46,834 nucleotides of DNA, taken from positions 1 through 46,834 of the forward strand of contig JACCWM010000200.1 of the NCBI GenBank assembly GCA_013697635.1, read 5' to 3'. The notes below the pieces were generated by a model. The model ran no database searches. It saw only the letters and a list, made by a program, of their open reading frames with translations, and had not been told where the DNA came from. The position numbers and the translations under genes are program-made. Positions within the stretch are counted from its first letter, which is position 1. Every line of letters starts with the position of its first letter. The stretch comes from Lujinxingiaceae bacterium. Lineage in GTDB: Bacteria > Myxococcota_A > Bradymonadia > Bradymonadales > Bradymonadaceae. Below, piece after piece: positions 16,667 to 31,996 of the stretch.

Positions 16667-16729
16667 AGCCTGATTTGGCTTTCGGCGTATCCCCTGCTTG
16701 CATGGATCGCGCCCAGACCAAAAAAGTAA

Positions 16730-16758
16730 TTGACACGTTCAAACTCATCCTCTAGGTT
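16730..16758 (+). promoter_or_regulatory. Candidate rpoBC promoter
   Basis: A perfect TTGACA (16730-16735), 17-base spacer, then TAGGTT (16753-16758). A start near 16765 would give a leader of about 455 bases before rpoB. The -10 is weaker than the -35. Confidence 0.6.
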
Positions 16759-17223
16759 GTGGCGCCTTATACTAGGAGCCCTTTTTGGAAGGGTTTGAAG
16801 CAATCTGCACTTTTCGGCACGAGCACTGGTTGAATTTGGGAAATGACATCATGCTTTTCTGCTCGGATCTTTGATTCCGCGCAAGGCCACGTCATGAGGT
16901 TCCACTTCGAGGGCAAACCGTGGGTTCCTTCGAAGGCAGGGGCCTTTTTGTACTTTCCAAATCCAAGCGCTGCACGTTCGCCGCAGCTCCACAGGCGTAT
17001 GAGACTTTTCTTAACCGACATCGGCCGTACTGACACGCTAGGAGCGTGCTAGGCCCTTTAACCGGGGTTTGTCTGGCATCACGGCAAGACCGTGGTTCGC
17101 TCAGGCTTTTGCACGTTCTTGCTCCAGCTTTTGAGCGCGTGAACTCCCTCCATACGGGGAAGCGAGCGGTCAGTAGATGGCGGCGATACAAATTTACAAC
17201 AAGCAGCACTAGAAGGAGAGACG
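16759..17223 (+). other. Long untranslated leader of rpoB
   Basis: With 16667-16758 this makes a 557-base gene-free gap. No open frame in it looks coding and I see no tRNA. It carries several hairpins: CCCTT/AAGGG at 16779-16793, AAGGC/GCCTT followed by a T run at 16933-16949, CACGCT/AGCGTG with a three-base loop at 17034-17048, and CACGG/CCGTG at 17080-17094. The second resembles a short intrinsic terminator inside the leader and could attenuate rpoBC transcription; its stem is only five pairs, so this is tentative. AAGGAGAG four bases before the rpoB ATG is a strong ribosome site. Confidence 0.5.
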
Positions 17224-20200
17224 ATGGGTCCAGCGATCAAGTCGAACTTCCGCGCACGTAAAAACTACGGAAAGATCAAGAAGATTGTCGATATCCCAAA
17301 CCTCATCGACGTCCAACGACGCTCCTATGAGGACTTTCTTCAGGCGCACTCCGATTCCGACTCGCGCAAAGACGTCGGACTTCAGGCCGTCTTCAAGAGC
17401 GTCTTCCCGATCAAGGACTTCAACGAGACCTCGACCCTGGAGTTTGTCAGCTATCATCTCGACAAACCCAAGTACGATATCGACGAGTGCATCGCGCGCG
17501 GCATGACCTATGCCGCCCCGGTCAAGGTCGTGATTCGTCTGGTGGTCTGGGATGTCGACGAGGACACTGGCACGCGCTCGATTCGCGACGTCAAGGAGAA
17601 GGAAGTCTTCTTCGGTGACATCCCGCTGATGACCGAGAAGGGTACCTTCATCATCAACGGCACCGAGCGCGTCATCGTCAGCCAGCTTCACCGCTCGCCA
17701 GGCACCTTCTTTGACCACGACAAGGGCAAGACGCACTCGTCGGGCAAGCTGCTCTACTCGGCGCGTGTGATCCCCTACCGTGGCTCCTGGCTCGACTTCG
17801 AGTTCGACGCCAAGGACATCTTGTACGTGCGCATCGATCGCAAGCGCAAGATGCCGGCCACCGTGCTGCTGCGCGCGCTGGGCTACTCCACCGAGGAGCT
17901 GCTCAACTACTACTACGACACCGAGACGGTGTTCGTCGAAGGCACGAGCTACTTCAAGATCGTCGATCTCGAAGTGCTTCAGGGCCAGGTTGCCTCGGTC
18001 GACGTCGTCGATGACGAGGGCAACGTGATTGTGCGCGAGGAGAAGAAGTTCACGCGCAGTGCGATCCGCAAGCTCGCCAAGGCCGGCATCACCCGCATCC
18101 CGATCTCGCGTCGCGAGCTTTTGGGCAAGGTGGCCGCCGAGGACGTCTACGACATGGAGACCGGCGAGATCATCCTCGAGTGCAACGAGGATCTCACCGA
18201 GGCCGCGCTCGAAGAGCTGCTTAGCCGCGGGATCAACTCGATCAACGTCTTGTTCATCGACAACGTCAACGTCGGTCCCTACCTGCGCCATACGCTGATC
18301 GCCGACAAGATCACCACGCCCGAAGAAGGCATCCTCGAGATCTACCAGCGCCTTCGCCCGGGTGATCCACCGACGATCGAGCAGGCTCAAAACCTCTTTG
18401 ACAACCTATTCTTCAATCCCGAGCGCTACGACCTGAGCAACGTGGGTCGTCTCAAGCTCAACTACAAGTTCCACCGTCACATCGTCGAGCCTCTCGAGGA
18501 GCGTGAGCGCGTGGTCCTTGCCCAGATCGAGGGCGCCAAGAGCGCCAAGGAGCGCCAAAAGCTCGAAGCCGAGCTTGCGGTCGTGCTCGAGCAGCTCGAT
18601 CCCTGGCGCATCCAGACGCTTCGCGAGGAAGACATTCTCGAGGCGGTCAACTACCTGATCGAGCTTCGCAACGGCCGCGGCTCGATCGACGACATCGATC
18701 ACCTCGGTAACCGCCGCGTGCGCACCGTCGGCGAGCTCTTGGAGAACCAGTACCGCATCGGCCTTGTGCGCATGGAGCGTGGCATCAAGGAGCGTATGAG
18801 CATCTCCCAAGAGATCGAGACGCTGATGCCCGACGATCTGATCAACGCCAAGCCGGTCAGCGCCGTGATCAAGGAGTACTTCGGCTCGAGCCAGCTCTCG
18901 CAGTTCATGGACCAGACCAACCCGCTCTCCGAGGTCACGCACAAGCGTCGTCTCTCGGCTCTCGGACCCGGTGGTTTGACCCGCGACCGCGCTGGCTTCG
19001 AAGTGCGCGACGTTCACGTCACTCACTATGGGCGCATCTGCCCGATCGAGACGCCTGAAGGCCCGAACATCGGCCTGATCGCCTCTTTGTCGACCTATGC
19101 GCGCATCAACGAGTATGGCTTCATCGAGACGCCGTACCGCAAGGTCGTCAACGGCCAGACCACCGAGGAGACGCGCTACTTCTCAGCACTCGAGGAGGAG
19201 AACAACGTCATCGCTCAGGCCAACGCCGAGTTGGGCGAAGACATGCGCTTCGTCAACGATCTGGTCGCCTCGCGCGAGAATGGCGAGCCGACCTTCGTGC
19301 CGGCCGAGCGCGTCACCTTGATGGACGTCAGCCCCAACCAGCTTGTCAGCATTGGCGCCGGTCTGATTCCATTTTTGGAGAACGACGATGCCAACCGCGC
19401 CCTGATGGGCTCCAACATGCAGCGCCAGGCGGTGCCGCTTCTTCGCACCTTCTCGCCGCTTATTGGCACGGGCATTGAGGGGCTGATCGCTCGCGACTCC
19501 GGTGTCACCGTCGTCGCCAAGAACAGCGGTCTGATCGAGACGGTCGACGCCGAGCGCATCGTGGTTCGCCCTGACGGCGAGCCCGGCGCGCTCTTTGTCA
19601 AACCGGACATCTACAAGCTGACCAAGTTCACCCGCTCCAACCAGGGAACGTGCAACAATCAGCGTCCGATCATCAACGTGGGCGACCGCGTCGAGAAGGG
19701 CGAGATCATGGCCGACGGTCCCTCGACCCAGCGCGGCGAGCTCGCGCTTGGATGCAACATGGTCGTGGCCTTCATGCCCTGGGGCGGCTACAACTTCGAG
19801 GACTCGATTCTGCTCAGCGAGCGCCTGGTCAAAGAGGACCTCTACACCTCGATTCATATCGAGGAGTACGACTGCATCGCGCGCGACACCAAGCTTGGCG
19901 CCGAGGAGATCACGCGTGATATCCCCAACGTCGGTGAGGAAGCCCTGGCTAACCTCGACGAGGCAGGCATCATCCGCCTCGGTGCCGAGGTCAAGGCCGA
20001 CGACATCCTCGTGGGCAAGATCACGCCCAAGGGCGAGTCACAGCTCTCCCCCGAGGAGAAGCTGCTTCGCGCGATCTTCGGCGAAAAGGCCGGCGACGTG
20101 CGCGATACCTCGTTGCGGATGCCGCCAGGCACCAACGGCACGATCATCGGCGCTCAGGTGTTCATCCGCGAGGATACGCCCAAGGACGACCGTACCCGCG

Positions 20201-21441
20201 CCATCGAGGATGCCGAGGAAGCCAAGCTGCTCAAGGATCAGAACGACGAGATCCGCATCCTTCGCGACGCGGCCTACCGCAACATGCGCACCCTGTTGCT
20301 TGGTAAGAGCGTGCAGACGGACCTTATCGACGAGTCCAAGAAGGTGCTCGTCAAGAAGGGTAGCAAGCTCTCCGATTCCGTGCTCGACGAGATTCCGCGC
20401 CGCTACTGGCCCGATCTCGATACCGAAGAGGAAACCAACTTCCAGTTGATGCAGATTTTGGGTGACGTCGAAGACCAGATCCTGATCATCCGCATGAACT
20501 ACGGCGAGAAGATTAAGAAGCTTCGCAAGGGCGACGAGCTGCCGCCGGGCGTGATCAAGATGGTCAAGGTCTACGTGGCGATCAAGCGCAAGCTGCAGGT
20601 CGGCGACAAGATGGCCGGCCGCCACGGAAACAAGGGCGTAATCAGCCGCATCCTTCCCGAGGAGGACATGCCGTACCTCGACGACGGAACGCCGGTCGAT
20701 TTCGTGCTCAACCCGCTCGGCGTTCCCAGCCGTATGAACATCGGCCAGATCCTCGAGACCCATCTTGGATGGGGCGCTCGCGGCGTGGGTCATCGCATCG
20801 GCGAGATGGTCGACGAGGCGCGTGATCCGGAGAACATCCGCAAGTTTCTAAAGGAGGTCTACGACAACCCGGAGACCGTCGCGCTCATCGATACCCTCGA
20901 TGCGCACAACGTCGTCGAGTTTGCCAAGACTTGCCGCCTGGGCGTGCACGTCGCGACGCCCGTCTTCGACGGAGCGCCGGAGACGGCAATCCACGAGATG
21001 CTCGAGCGCGCAGGCCTCAACATCAGCGGACGCAGCATCCTCTACGACGGTCGCACCGGCGAGGCTTTCGAAAAAGACGTTACGGTAGGCGTGATGTACA
21101 TCATCAAGCTCCACCATCTCGTCGACGACAAGATCCACGCGCGTTCCATTGGGCCCTACAGCCTGGTGACTCAGCAACCTCTCGGCGGCAAGGCCCAGTT
21201 CGGCGGTCAGCGCCTGGGCGAGATGGAGGTCTGGGCTATCGAGGCTTACGGCGCAGCCTACACGCTGCAAGAGTTTTTGACGGTTAAATCAGACGATGTT
21301 CAGGGTCGTACACGTATCTATGAATCGATTGTGAAGGGTGACTTCACGCTCGACCCCGGCCTGCCGGAGAGCTTCAACGTTCTCATCAAGGAGCTGCACT
21401 CACTTTGCCTCAACGTCGAGTTGCTCGAGGACGTGGCATAA
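17224..21441 (+). CDS. rpoB: RNA polymerase beta subunit
   Basis: 1405 residues, the length usual for proteobacterial beta. Together with beta' it forms the catalytic cleft. Seen: the rifampicin region '[24 protein letters not shown]' segment and '[22 protein letters not shown]', with the Asp, His and Ser that determine rifampicin sensitivity (E. coli 516, 526, 531) all in the sensitive state. Also seen are '[14 protein letters not shown]', '[12 protein letters not shown]' and the C-terminal '[18 protein letters not shown]'. Strong ribosome site AAGGAGAG. In most bacteria rpoB follows rplK-rplA-rplJ-rplL; here the upstream gene is the NERD-kinase and rpoB appears to have its own promoter and a long leader. 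Confidence 0.99.
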   Translation: MGPAIKSNFRARKNYGKIKKIVDIPNLIDVQRRSYEDFLQAHSDSDSRKDVGLQAVFKSVFPIKDFNETSTLEFVSYHLDKPKYDIDECIARGMTYAAPVKVVIRLVVWDVDEDTGTRSIRDVKEKEVFFGDIPLMTEKGTFIINGTERVIVSQLHRSPGTFFDHDKGKTHSSGKLLYSARVIPYRGSWLDFEFDAKDILYVRIDRKRKMPATVLLRALGYSTEELLNYYYDTETVFVEGTSYFKIVDLEVLQGQVASVDVVDDEGNVIVREEKKFTRSAIRKLAKAGITRIPISRRELLGKVAAEDVYDMETGEIILECNEDLTEAALEELLSRGINSINVLFIDNVNVGPYLRHTLIADKITTPEEGILEIYQRLRPGDPPTIEQAQNLFDNLFFNPERYDLSNVGRLKLNYKFHRHIVEPLEERERVVLAQIEGAKSAKERQKLEAELAVVLEQLDPWRIQTLREEDILEAVNYLIELRNGRGSIDDIDHLGNRRVRTVGELLENQYRIGLVRMERGIKERMSISQEIETLMPDDLINAKPVSAVIKEYFGSSQLSQFMDQTNPLSEVTHKRRLSALGPGGLTRDRAGFEVRDVHVTHYGRICPIETPEGPNIGLIASLSTYARINEYGFIETPYRKVVNGQTTEETRYFSALEEENNVIAQANAELGEDMRFVNDLVASRENGEPTFVPAERVTLMDVSPNQLVSIGAGLIPFLENDDANRALMGSNMQRQAVPLLRTFSPLIGTGIEGLIARDSGVTVVAKNSGLIETVDAERIVVRPDGEPGALFVKPDIYKLTKFTRSNQGTCNNQRPIINVGDRVEKGEIMADGPSTQRGELALGCNMVVAFMPWGGYNFEDSILLSERLVKEDLYTSIHIEEYDCIARDTKLGAEEITRDIPNVGEEALANLDEAGIIRLGAEVKADDILVGKITPKGESQLSPEEKLLRAIFGEKAGDVRDTSLRMPPGTNGTIIGAQVFIREDTPKDDRTRAIEDAEEAKLLKDQNDEIRILRDAAYRNMRTLLLGKSVQTDLIDESKKVLVKKGSKLSDSVLDEIPRRYWPDLDTEEETNFQLMQILGDVEDQILIIRMNYGEKIKKLRKGDELPPGVIKMVKVYVAIKRKLQVGDKMAGRHGNKGVISRILPEEDMPYLDDGTPVDFVLNPLGVPSRMNIGQILETHLGWGARGVGHRIGEMVDEARDPENIRKFLKEVYDNPETVALIDTLDAHNVVEFAKTCRLGVHVATPVFDGAPETAIHEMLERAGLNISGRSILYDGRTGEAFEKDVTVGVMYIIKLHHLVDDKIHARSIGPYSLVTQQPLGGKAQFGGQRLGEMEVWAIEAYGAAYTLQEFLTVKSDDVQGRTRIYESIVKGDFTLDPGLPESFNVLIKELHSLCLNVELLEDVA

Positions 21442-21456
21442 AGTGGGGGTATTTGA

Positions 21457-21486
21457 GGGCTGGCCCGGAGCGATCCGGACCGGCCC
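21457..21486 (+). other. GNRA-capped hairpin between rpoB and rpoC
   Basis: A 13-position stem (21457-21469 with 21474-21486) containing one mismatch and one G-T wobble, closed by a GCGA tetraloop of the GNRA class. No T run follows, so it is not an intrinsic terminator. It sits in the 99-base spacer after rpoB and may be an RNase processing site or a stability element. Confidence 0.7.
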
Positions 21487-21540
21487 TTAGGGGATCATCG
21501 TCGTTCATAGATTTACCAAACAGGCCCTGAGGAGGTTACC

Positions 21541-25701
<4,161 letters not shown>

Positions 25702-25725
25702 GAGCGCCTGCTGAACCAAGAAATA

Positions 25726-25765
25726 AAAAGGCCGCGCTACCCTCTCGAGGGTGGCGCGGCCTTTT
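25726..25765. terminator. Bidirectional intrinsic terminator after rpoC
   Basis: Nearly perfect inverted repeat, with arms AAAAGGCCGCGC and GCGCGGCCTTTT around an inner ACCCT/AGGGT stem and a short loop. The T run on plus ends the rpoBC transcript; the A run on the other arm gives a T run on minus, ending the convergent TPR-protein transcript. Confidence 0.95.
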
Positions 25766-25788
25766 GCCGTTTAGGCTTAACACAACTC

Positions 25789-26628
25789 TTAGAAACGCCA
25801 ATCCAGACCGAGCAAAGCGCTCTGGGGTGAGACGGCGCCCGTGAGGCTCAGGCTCGAGCCCGGTTGGCCCTCGGAGGAGCTTCGGTCATGAAAGAACAGA
25901 TCGTAGCTGAGCAGACCCGCGCCAACGATTGCCAGGCCCGTGCCCACATAGAGAACGGTCTTACCTGTCGATTGCGTGTCTTCGATCGACGTTTTGAAGC
26001 GGTTCATGCGCTCGGCATTGCGATCAAGGCGTGCACTCTCATAGGAATCGAGGTCATCGTCGAGCGAGGAACTGATGATGCCGGCGACGACCATCAAGGT
26101 CAGCCCGAGCGCGCTTGCACCAACACCACTCCAGCCGATGACGCCCAGCGGAATGCGCGCGAAGAAGCCCGGCCCCTCTTCGACGCCGTCGTCGGGCGCT
26201 TTTAGGGCGACCTGGCTCAGTGCGGCTGCGAGCGACTCGGCTTCGAGCACCACGCCCGTCGAGAAGTAGCGCGCGTCGTTTCGCACCTGCGTGTCGGCGG
26301 GCAAGCCGCGGGCGGCAAGGACGAGACCCGCCGTGCGGTGCGCTTCCTGGGTGTTGCCCAGGCGCGAGTGAGCGACGCTCACGTTGTAGAGAAACATCGG
26401 ATGAGGGTCAAAAGCATAGGCGCGATTGAAAAAGGAAATCGCCAGGGCAAAATCTTCGCTGTGAAAAGCCTCGACCCCTTGTGCGTAGAGCTCCTGTGCC
26501 TGAGTAATTTCATCGTCGGTCTGGGCGGCAGCCACCGAGGGCGCCAACAAGACCAGCGCCAGAGCGATCATGGCAATGGCGCCTGCCACATTCTTGAGGC
26601 CGCCACATTGTTCGGTCCATTTCAACAT
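25789..26628 (-). CDS. Secreted/membrane TPR-containing protein, partner of PEGA kinase
   Basis: 279 residues from the ATG at 26628 (GAGG five bases upstream); the reading to 26790 overlaps the kinase gene and lacks a ribosome site. A signal peptide ends near 'APSVAAAQ'. Residues about 42-110 form one or two TPR-like repeats ('ELYAQGVEAFHSEDFALAISFFNRAYAFDPHPMFLYN'). Two hydrophobic segments follow (about 165-188 and 225-245), and the protein ends in Phe. This architecture is common in Myxococcota next to PEGA kinases, but its job is unknown. It lies seven bases after the kinase stop codon, so the two are one operon. Confidence 0.8.
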   Translation of the reverse strand: MLKWTEQCGGLKNVAGAIAMIALALVLLAPSVAAAQTDDEITQAQELYAQGVEAFHSEDFALAISFFNRAYAFDPHPMFLYNVSVAHSRLGNTQEAHRTAGLVLAARGLPADTQVRNDARYFSTGVVLEAESLAAALSQVALKAPDDGVEEGPGFFARIPLGVIGWSGVGASALGLTLMVVAGIISSSLDDDLDSYESARLDRNAERMNRFKTSIEDTQSTGKTVLYVGTGLAIVGAGLLSYDLFFHDRSSSEGQPGSSLSLTGAVSPQSALLGLDWRF

Positions 26629-26635
26629 AATTGCC

Positions 26636-28609
<1,974 letters not shown>

Positions 28610-28642
28610 GTGGCTCTCATCCCCTTAGGACGGTACAAACGC

Positions 28643-28672
28643 AGTATAGGTGATGTCATCATCATTTGTCAG
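28643..28672 (-). promoter_or_regulatory. Promoter of the PEGA kinase operon
   Basis: On the minus strand: CTGACA (28672-28667), 18-base spacer, TATACT (28648-28643); each box matches five of six consensus bases. It is about 35 bases from the start codon. The spacer contains the palindrome TGATGTCATCA (28651-28661), a possible operator. Confidence 0.65.
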
Positions 28673-28920
28673 CACAATATTTGTGCCCAGAGTTTGTGCT
28701 TCGCTCGGTCCGATCTTCGAGCTGACACTACCATGAAAACTTTGCTGTGACCGCAAGAGTTTTGCACAATGCTCTCAAGCTCGGCCACAAAAGTCGAGCC
28801 TCCACATGTGCTCCACGCTATCAAGGCCATACCATACTCGCAAGAATGATGGCTGCGCGAATTAATCGATGATCTTTGGCGGTTTGCCTTGCATGGGAAT
28901 CTTCCTAGCTTGTTAAACTG

Positions 28921-28937
28921 TGGGGACTATGACCCCA
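28921..28937. repeat. Small inverted repeat upstream of a membrane-protein gene
   Basis: TGGGG (28921-28925) and CCCCA (28933-28937) with a seven-base centre, 35 bases before the start codon at 28972. It could be an operator or leader hairpin. Confidence 0.4.
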
Positions 28938-28971
28938 TAGATGCATAATCGGCGTTGATGCAAGGAGTTTC

Positions 28972-29886
28972 ATGAGCGAAGACAAGGACGAACTGAGCGC
29001 CGACGAGCTTGACGCGCTGCTACGCGATCTCGAAGGCCGTGCCAGCGGGGGGGGTAAGCCGCGCGCCAAAGCGGCCGCCACGGAGGAGGATTCCGAAGAT
29101 CTCGAAGCCTTTTTGAAGGCGCTCGAGGCCGACGACGCGCGTGCCGCTGGCGCAGCGCCCAAGACACGCACGGCCACGGCCGTCGACGATCCTTTCGCCG
29201 CCCAGTTCGCCGAGTTGGAAGCCACCGACGCCAAGGCGATGGCCAAGACGGCCCAGGAGGCGCCGCCCAAGGGCAAAGACAAAAAAGAGGCCGCTGCCCA
29301 GGCCAAAGAAAAAGCCAAGGACGGTGAAAAGCTCGCAAAGACCGACAAAAAGGCCGACGACGGGGCGCCCGGCCGTGGTCGCAGAGCGCTCAAAGTGCTC
29401 AAATGGACGGCGATCGTGGTGCCGGTCTTGACGCTTTGGTGGGTGGTCGGCCTCTACTTGGCCCAGTGGATTTCGGCGGGCTGGCTTGTGGCCGCCGTCG
29501 CCACGAGCTTCGTCTTTGGCTTGCCTGCCCTGCTTCGCCACTTCGCTCGGCGCGGCCACTACGTCTACTGGCTCAGCGGTGCCGCGCTCGCTTTGACCGT
29601 GGGCCTTGTCGCGCCGATGCCCAATACGGCCGGCCAGACCATGGCCGAATATGGCCATTGGCCAGCCAGCGCGCTGGGACTCTCGGGCGATCACTTTTTG
29701 GTCGAGGCCAACGCGGCCCTGGGCCAATTCGTCGGCGGACTGCTTGCCCCCAGCGCGGCCGATCAAGCGGCCCATCGCCTGGGCACCGATCAGCCCCTGG
29801 GGCCAGCCGTCGTCGCGCCGCCTGCACCGCCGGCCGTGCAGCCGGCGCCAACCGAAGCGCCCGTCGTACCCGCTCCGGGCCAGTGA
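28972..29886 (+). CDS. Membrane protein with long charged cytoplasmic N-terminus, unknown function
   Basis: 304 residues with a strong ribosome site (AAGGAG four bases upstream). Residues 1-140 are acidic, then Lys/Ala-rich, and probably disordered; the opening 'LSADELDALLRDLEG' and the later 'EDLEAFLKALEAD' look like two copies of a short amphipathic helix. Three hydrophobic segments follow at about 144-165, 168-188 and 199-215, then an outer region and a Pro/Ala-rich tail. No family recognised. The two helix copies could be binding motifs for a cytoplasmic partner; this is speculation. It converges on mtnC, with seven bases between stop codons. Confidence 0.8.
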   Translation: MSEDKDELSADELDALLRDLEGRASGGGKPRAKAAATEEDSEDLEAFLKALEADDARAAGAAPKTRTATAVDDPFAAQFAELEATDAKAMAKTAQEAPPKGKDKKEAAAQAKEKAKDGEKLAKTDKKADDGAPGRGRRALKVLKWTAIVVPVLTLWWVVGLYLAQWISAGWLVAAVATSFVFGLPALLRHFARRGHYVYWLSGAALALTVGLVAPMPNTAGQTMAEYGHWPASALGLSGDHFLVEANAALGQFVGGLLAPSAADQAAHRLGTDQPLGPAVVAPPAPPAVQPAPTEAPVVPAPGQ

Positions 29887-29893
29887 CAAAGCG

Positions 29894-30649
29894 TTAGAGC
29901 AACGCCTCGAGGCTGGTGATCAAAGCGATGCCGTGGCCCTCGGGCAGCGGCGCATTGCCCGCACGAACGATCAGCCAGGCTTGCATGCCGGCCTCGCGCG
30001 CAGCCCTTGCCTCCTCAAAAACATCGGTGACAAAGACAACATCGCCCGGGTTGTGGCCGCTCACCTGAGCGATCGTGCGGTAACTGGCCGATTCGCGCTT
30101 GGGCCCGGTGGTCGTGTCGAAGTAGCCCGACAGACAGCCGCTCAAATCACCGTAGTCGGTGTGGGCAAAGAGCAACATCTGGGCGGCGACACTGCCCGAC
30201 GAGTAGATGAAGACGGGCACCTTGGCCGCGCTCCAGGCCGCCAGCGCGCGCGCGACGTCCTCGTACACGATCGCCTCGAGCTCACCACGCGCATAGCCAT
30301 GCTGCCAGATGCGCCCCTGCAGCGCCTTGAGACCGGTGGTCTTGCGATCGTTGTCCATCTGCCAGAGCACATTTTCGACCACCGAGCGGCGCACCACGGC
30401 CGGATCCTCACTGAGCGCCAGGGGCCGGGCGCCGGCCACCTGATCAGCTACATCGCGCTCGGCGTCCTCGCGGATCGCGGCCACATCGGACTGGACGCCC
30501 TCGCTTTGCCAATGCTCTTCGAGAAAGCTCGCCAGGTGGGCGCGCGCAAAGGGAAAGAGCACTTCGTAGACAAAGCTCACGGGTGTGGTCGTGCCTTCAA
30601 TGTCCAAAACGACGGCCGCATAGGGCAGCTCTTGTGTGGGCGATGCCAT
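29894..30649 (-). CDS. mtnC: Acireductone synthase (2,3-diketomethylthiopentyl-1-phosphate enolase-phosphatase)
   Basis: 251 residues from the ATG at 30649, with AAGGAG seven bases upstream. HAD-superfamily enzyme of the methionine salvage pathway that enolises and dephosphorylates DK-MTP-1-P to acireductone. Motif I is 'VVLDIEGTTTPVSFV' (nucleophile Asp16), motif II 'IYSSGSVAAQ', and the MtnC-specific 'GYFDTTTGPKRESASY' follows, with the motif III lysine in it; motif IV is 'VVFVTDVFEE'. The fit along the whole length is close. No other methionine-salvage gene is adjacent, so it is a singleton here. It has its own promoter and may be expressed alone. Confidence 0.95.
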   Translation of the reverse strand: MASPTQELPYAAVVLDIEGTTTPVSFVYEVLFPFARAHLASFLEEHWQSEGVQSDVAAIREDAERDVADQVAGARPLALSEDPAVVRRSVVENVLWQMDNDRKTTGLKALQGRIWQHGYARGELEAIVYEDVARALAAWSAAKVPVFIYSSGSVAAQMLLFAHTDYGDLSGCLSGYFDTTTGPKRESASYRTIAQVSGHNPGDVVFVTDVFEEARAAREAGMQAWLIVRAGNAPLPEGHGIALITSLEALL

Positions 30650-30717
30650 GCACGTTCTCCTTGGTCTCGCAGATGTGATCAAAAGGTTTAGACGGAATCA
30701 TTTGCACTCGCGTCTAC

Positions 30718-30745
30718 GTTCTATAGGCAGGCCGCGATCGGTCAA
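30718..30745 (-). promoter_or_regulatory. Candidate mtnC promoter
   Basis: On the minus strand: TTGACC (30745-30740), 16-base spacer, TAGAAC (30723-30718), about 70 bases upstream of the mtnC start. No SAM riboswitch-like structure is seen in the short leader. Confidence 0.45.
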
Positions 30746-30764
30746 TGCGCCACGTCGGCATTTA

Positions 30765-31031
30765 TTACTGGGATAAATCTTGGCAGGAAGCAGGGCACGG
30801 CTGCTCAACAGAAAACTCCTTTGCGCACAGCGTTTGGTTTTTTTGAGGGTCGCCATCGAGCCGGCCGACCAGCGTCTGATAAGCACGCGGGTCGTTTCGA
30901 CGGTGGGCCTCGCAAGCGTCGCGACGCAGTTGCTCCTCGCTGCTGGCGAGGGCGTGGCCGCCATAGGCATAACAGCCTGTGCAGCTCAGTACGATGATGA
31001 AGCTCAAGAGCAGCAGTGGGCGTGCGATCAA
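30765..31031 (-). CDS. Small Cys-containing putative lipoprotein
   Basis: 88 residues if the TTG at 31031 is used. That codon has GAGG seven bases upstream and starts a short, clean signal peptide ending 'SCTGC' (Cys20). The reading extends to 31121, but the extra N-terminus is His/Cys-rich and not signal-like. The mature part of about 68 residues has three further Cys ('DACEAH', 'TLCAKEF', 'PCPASC' region). No family recognised. It lies in the same direction as mtnC and may read into it. The lipobox is not ideal, so plain secretion is possible. Confidence 0.5.
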   Translation of the reverse strand: MIARPLLLLSFIIVLSCTGCYAYGGHALASSEEQLRRDACEAHRRNDPRAYQTLVGRLDGDPQKNQTLCAKEFSVEQPCPASCQDLSQ

Positions 31032-31155
31032 TCCGGCGCCTCGCAATTGGGATCGGTTCGATGCAAGATGATGCCTGTGGGCATCGCAACCTACAAGCGT
31101 ACAGCATTTTCGCGCCGCCACGAAGTGTCAGTGAAGTGTCCGTACAGGAGTTCCT

Positions 31156-31992
31156 ATGTCTCAAGTATTCGGCTACTTATGCAGTGATCATACTTTGACC
31201 CACGCGGTCATGGCACAGGTCAACGATCAACTCAACGCCGTTGCGATCGATGAGCGCGCCGGCCTGGGCCTGGGCTGGGTTCAGGAAGGACGCACCCTGG
31301 TGCGCAAACACCCCGGCCAGCGTGCCAGCGCCGTGGAGTTGGGCGCGCTTTTGGCCGACATCCCCACGCGCGTGCTCGTCGGCCACATCCGCCACGCCGT
31401 CTTGGGCAAGGTTTCCTCGAGCGATCTGCAGCCTTTTCGTTTTCGCAACTGGGTCTACGCCCAGCGCGGCGGCATCGAAGGCATGGAGAGCTTGCTCGAG
31501 CAATTCAGCGACGAGATTCCCGATCATATCCGTCGCAACCTGCAAGGTCAGACCTCGGCCGAGATCATCTTCCACCTGTTGCTCGCCCGCCTTCAAGACC
31601 ATGGCGCCTTCACTTCGGTGATCTCGGCGCATCAGTTTGCCTGCGTGCTCGTTGAAACCATGCTGCATGTCGAAAAGCGCGCCAAGGAGGCTGGCGTCAA
31701 AGCCGTCTCGCCCTTGCTCGCGGTCACGGCCACCGAGCGCCAGCTCACCGCGGCGCGCGTCGGCGAAGCGATGCATTATCGCATCTTTGAGGGCATCGAC
31801 GAGCCCGTCGAAAAATCGCTCTTTGCCGGCCACCGGCCAAAGCCTGTTCAGCATCCGCGCTTTCGCGCCGTGATCATCGCCAACAAGATTGAGCCCGATG
31901 GCGACAAGCGCTGGATCGAGTTGCCCGACCGCCACGTGCTCTGGGTCGAGCCCGGTTGGCAGGTCAAGACGGCGCGCTTCGAAGACATTTGA
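31156..31992 (+). CDS. Class II glutamine amidotransferase-like protein lacking the Cys nucleophile
   Basis: 278 residues, with AGGAG five bases before the ATG. The opening 'MSQVFGYLCSD', then 'VLVGHIRHAV' (76-79 GHIR) and 'NWVYAQRGGI', align with the class II (Ntn) glutamine amidotransferase pattern 'MCRLFGY', 'GHVR', 'FAHNG'. The N-terminal nucleophile Cys is Ser2, and the oxyanion-hole Asn of AHNG is Arg. Ntn enzymes can use Ser, so loss of activity is likely but not certain. Stand-alone members of this family (YafJ-like) hydrolyse gamma-glutamyl compounds. The C-terminal part (about 200-278) ends in a beta-rich region with 'RWIELPDRHVLWVEPGWQ'. Converges on the PEGA protein across a small hairpin at 31993-32006. 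Confidence 0.72.
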   Translation: MSQVFGYLCSDHTLTHAVMAQVNDQLNAVAIDERAGLGLGWVQEGRTLVRKHPGQRASAVELGALLADIPTRVLVGHIRHAVLGKVSSSDLQPFRFRNWVYAQRGGIEGMESLLEQFSDEIPDHIRRNLQGQTSAEIIFHLLLARLQDHGAFTSVISAHQFACVLVETMLHVEKRAKEAGVKAVSPLLAVTATERQLTAARVGEAMHYRIFEGIDEPVEKSLFAGHRPKPVQHPRFRAVIIANKIEPDGDKRWIELPDRHVLWVEPGWQVKTARFEDI

Positions 31993-31996
31993 GCGC

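Larger units (their letters stand above)
28610..28971. other. Divergent intergenic region between the kinase operon and the membrane-protein gene
   Basis: 362 bases with lower GC than the flanks and no gene. It holds the kinase promoter at its left end and, near the right end, a possible plus-strand promoter (TTGCCT, 16 bases, TAGCTT at 28884-28911). The inverted repeat at 28921-28937 lies just downstream, followed by the AAGGAG ribosome site. Nothing recognisable was seen in 28690-28880. Confidence 0.5.

Noticed and set aside
16933-16949. Short hairpin plus T run in the rpoB leader taken as a firm terminator
   Set aside because: The stem has only five pairs with a four-base loop, too weak to list as a terminator; kept only as a possible attenuator in the leader entry.
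16667-17223. tRNA gene in the gap before rpoB
   Set aside because: No cloverleaf or T-loop consensus could be built from the hairpins there.
17209-18390. 393-codon minus-strand frame opposite rpoB
   Set aside because: Shadow of rpoB codon bias (GC-rich third positions); the opposite frame is fully conserved RNA polymerase.
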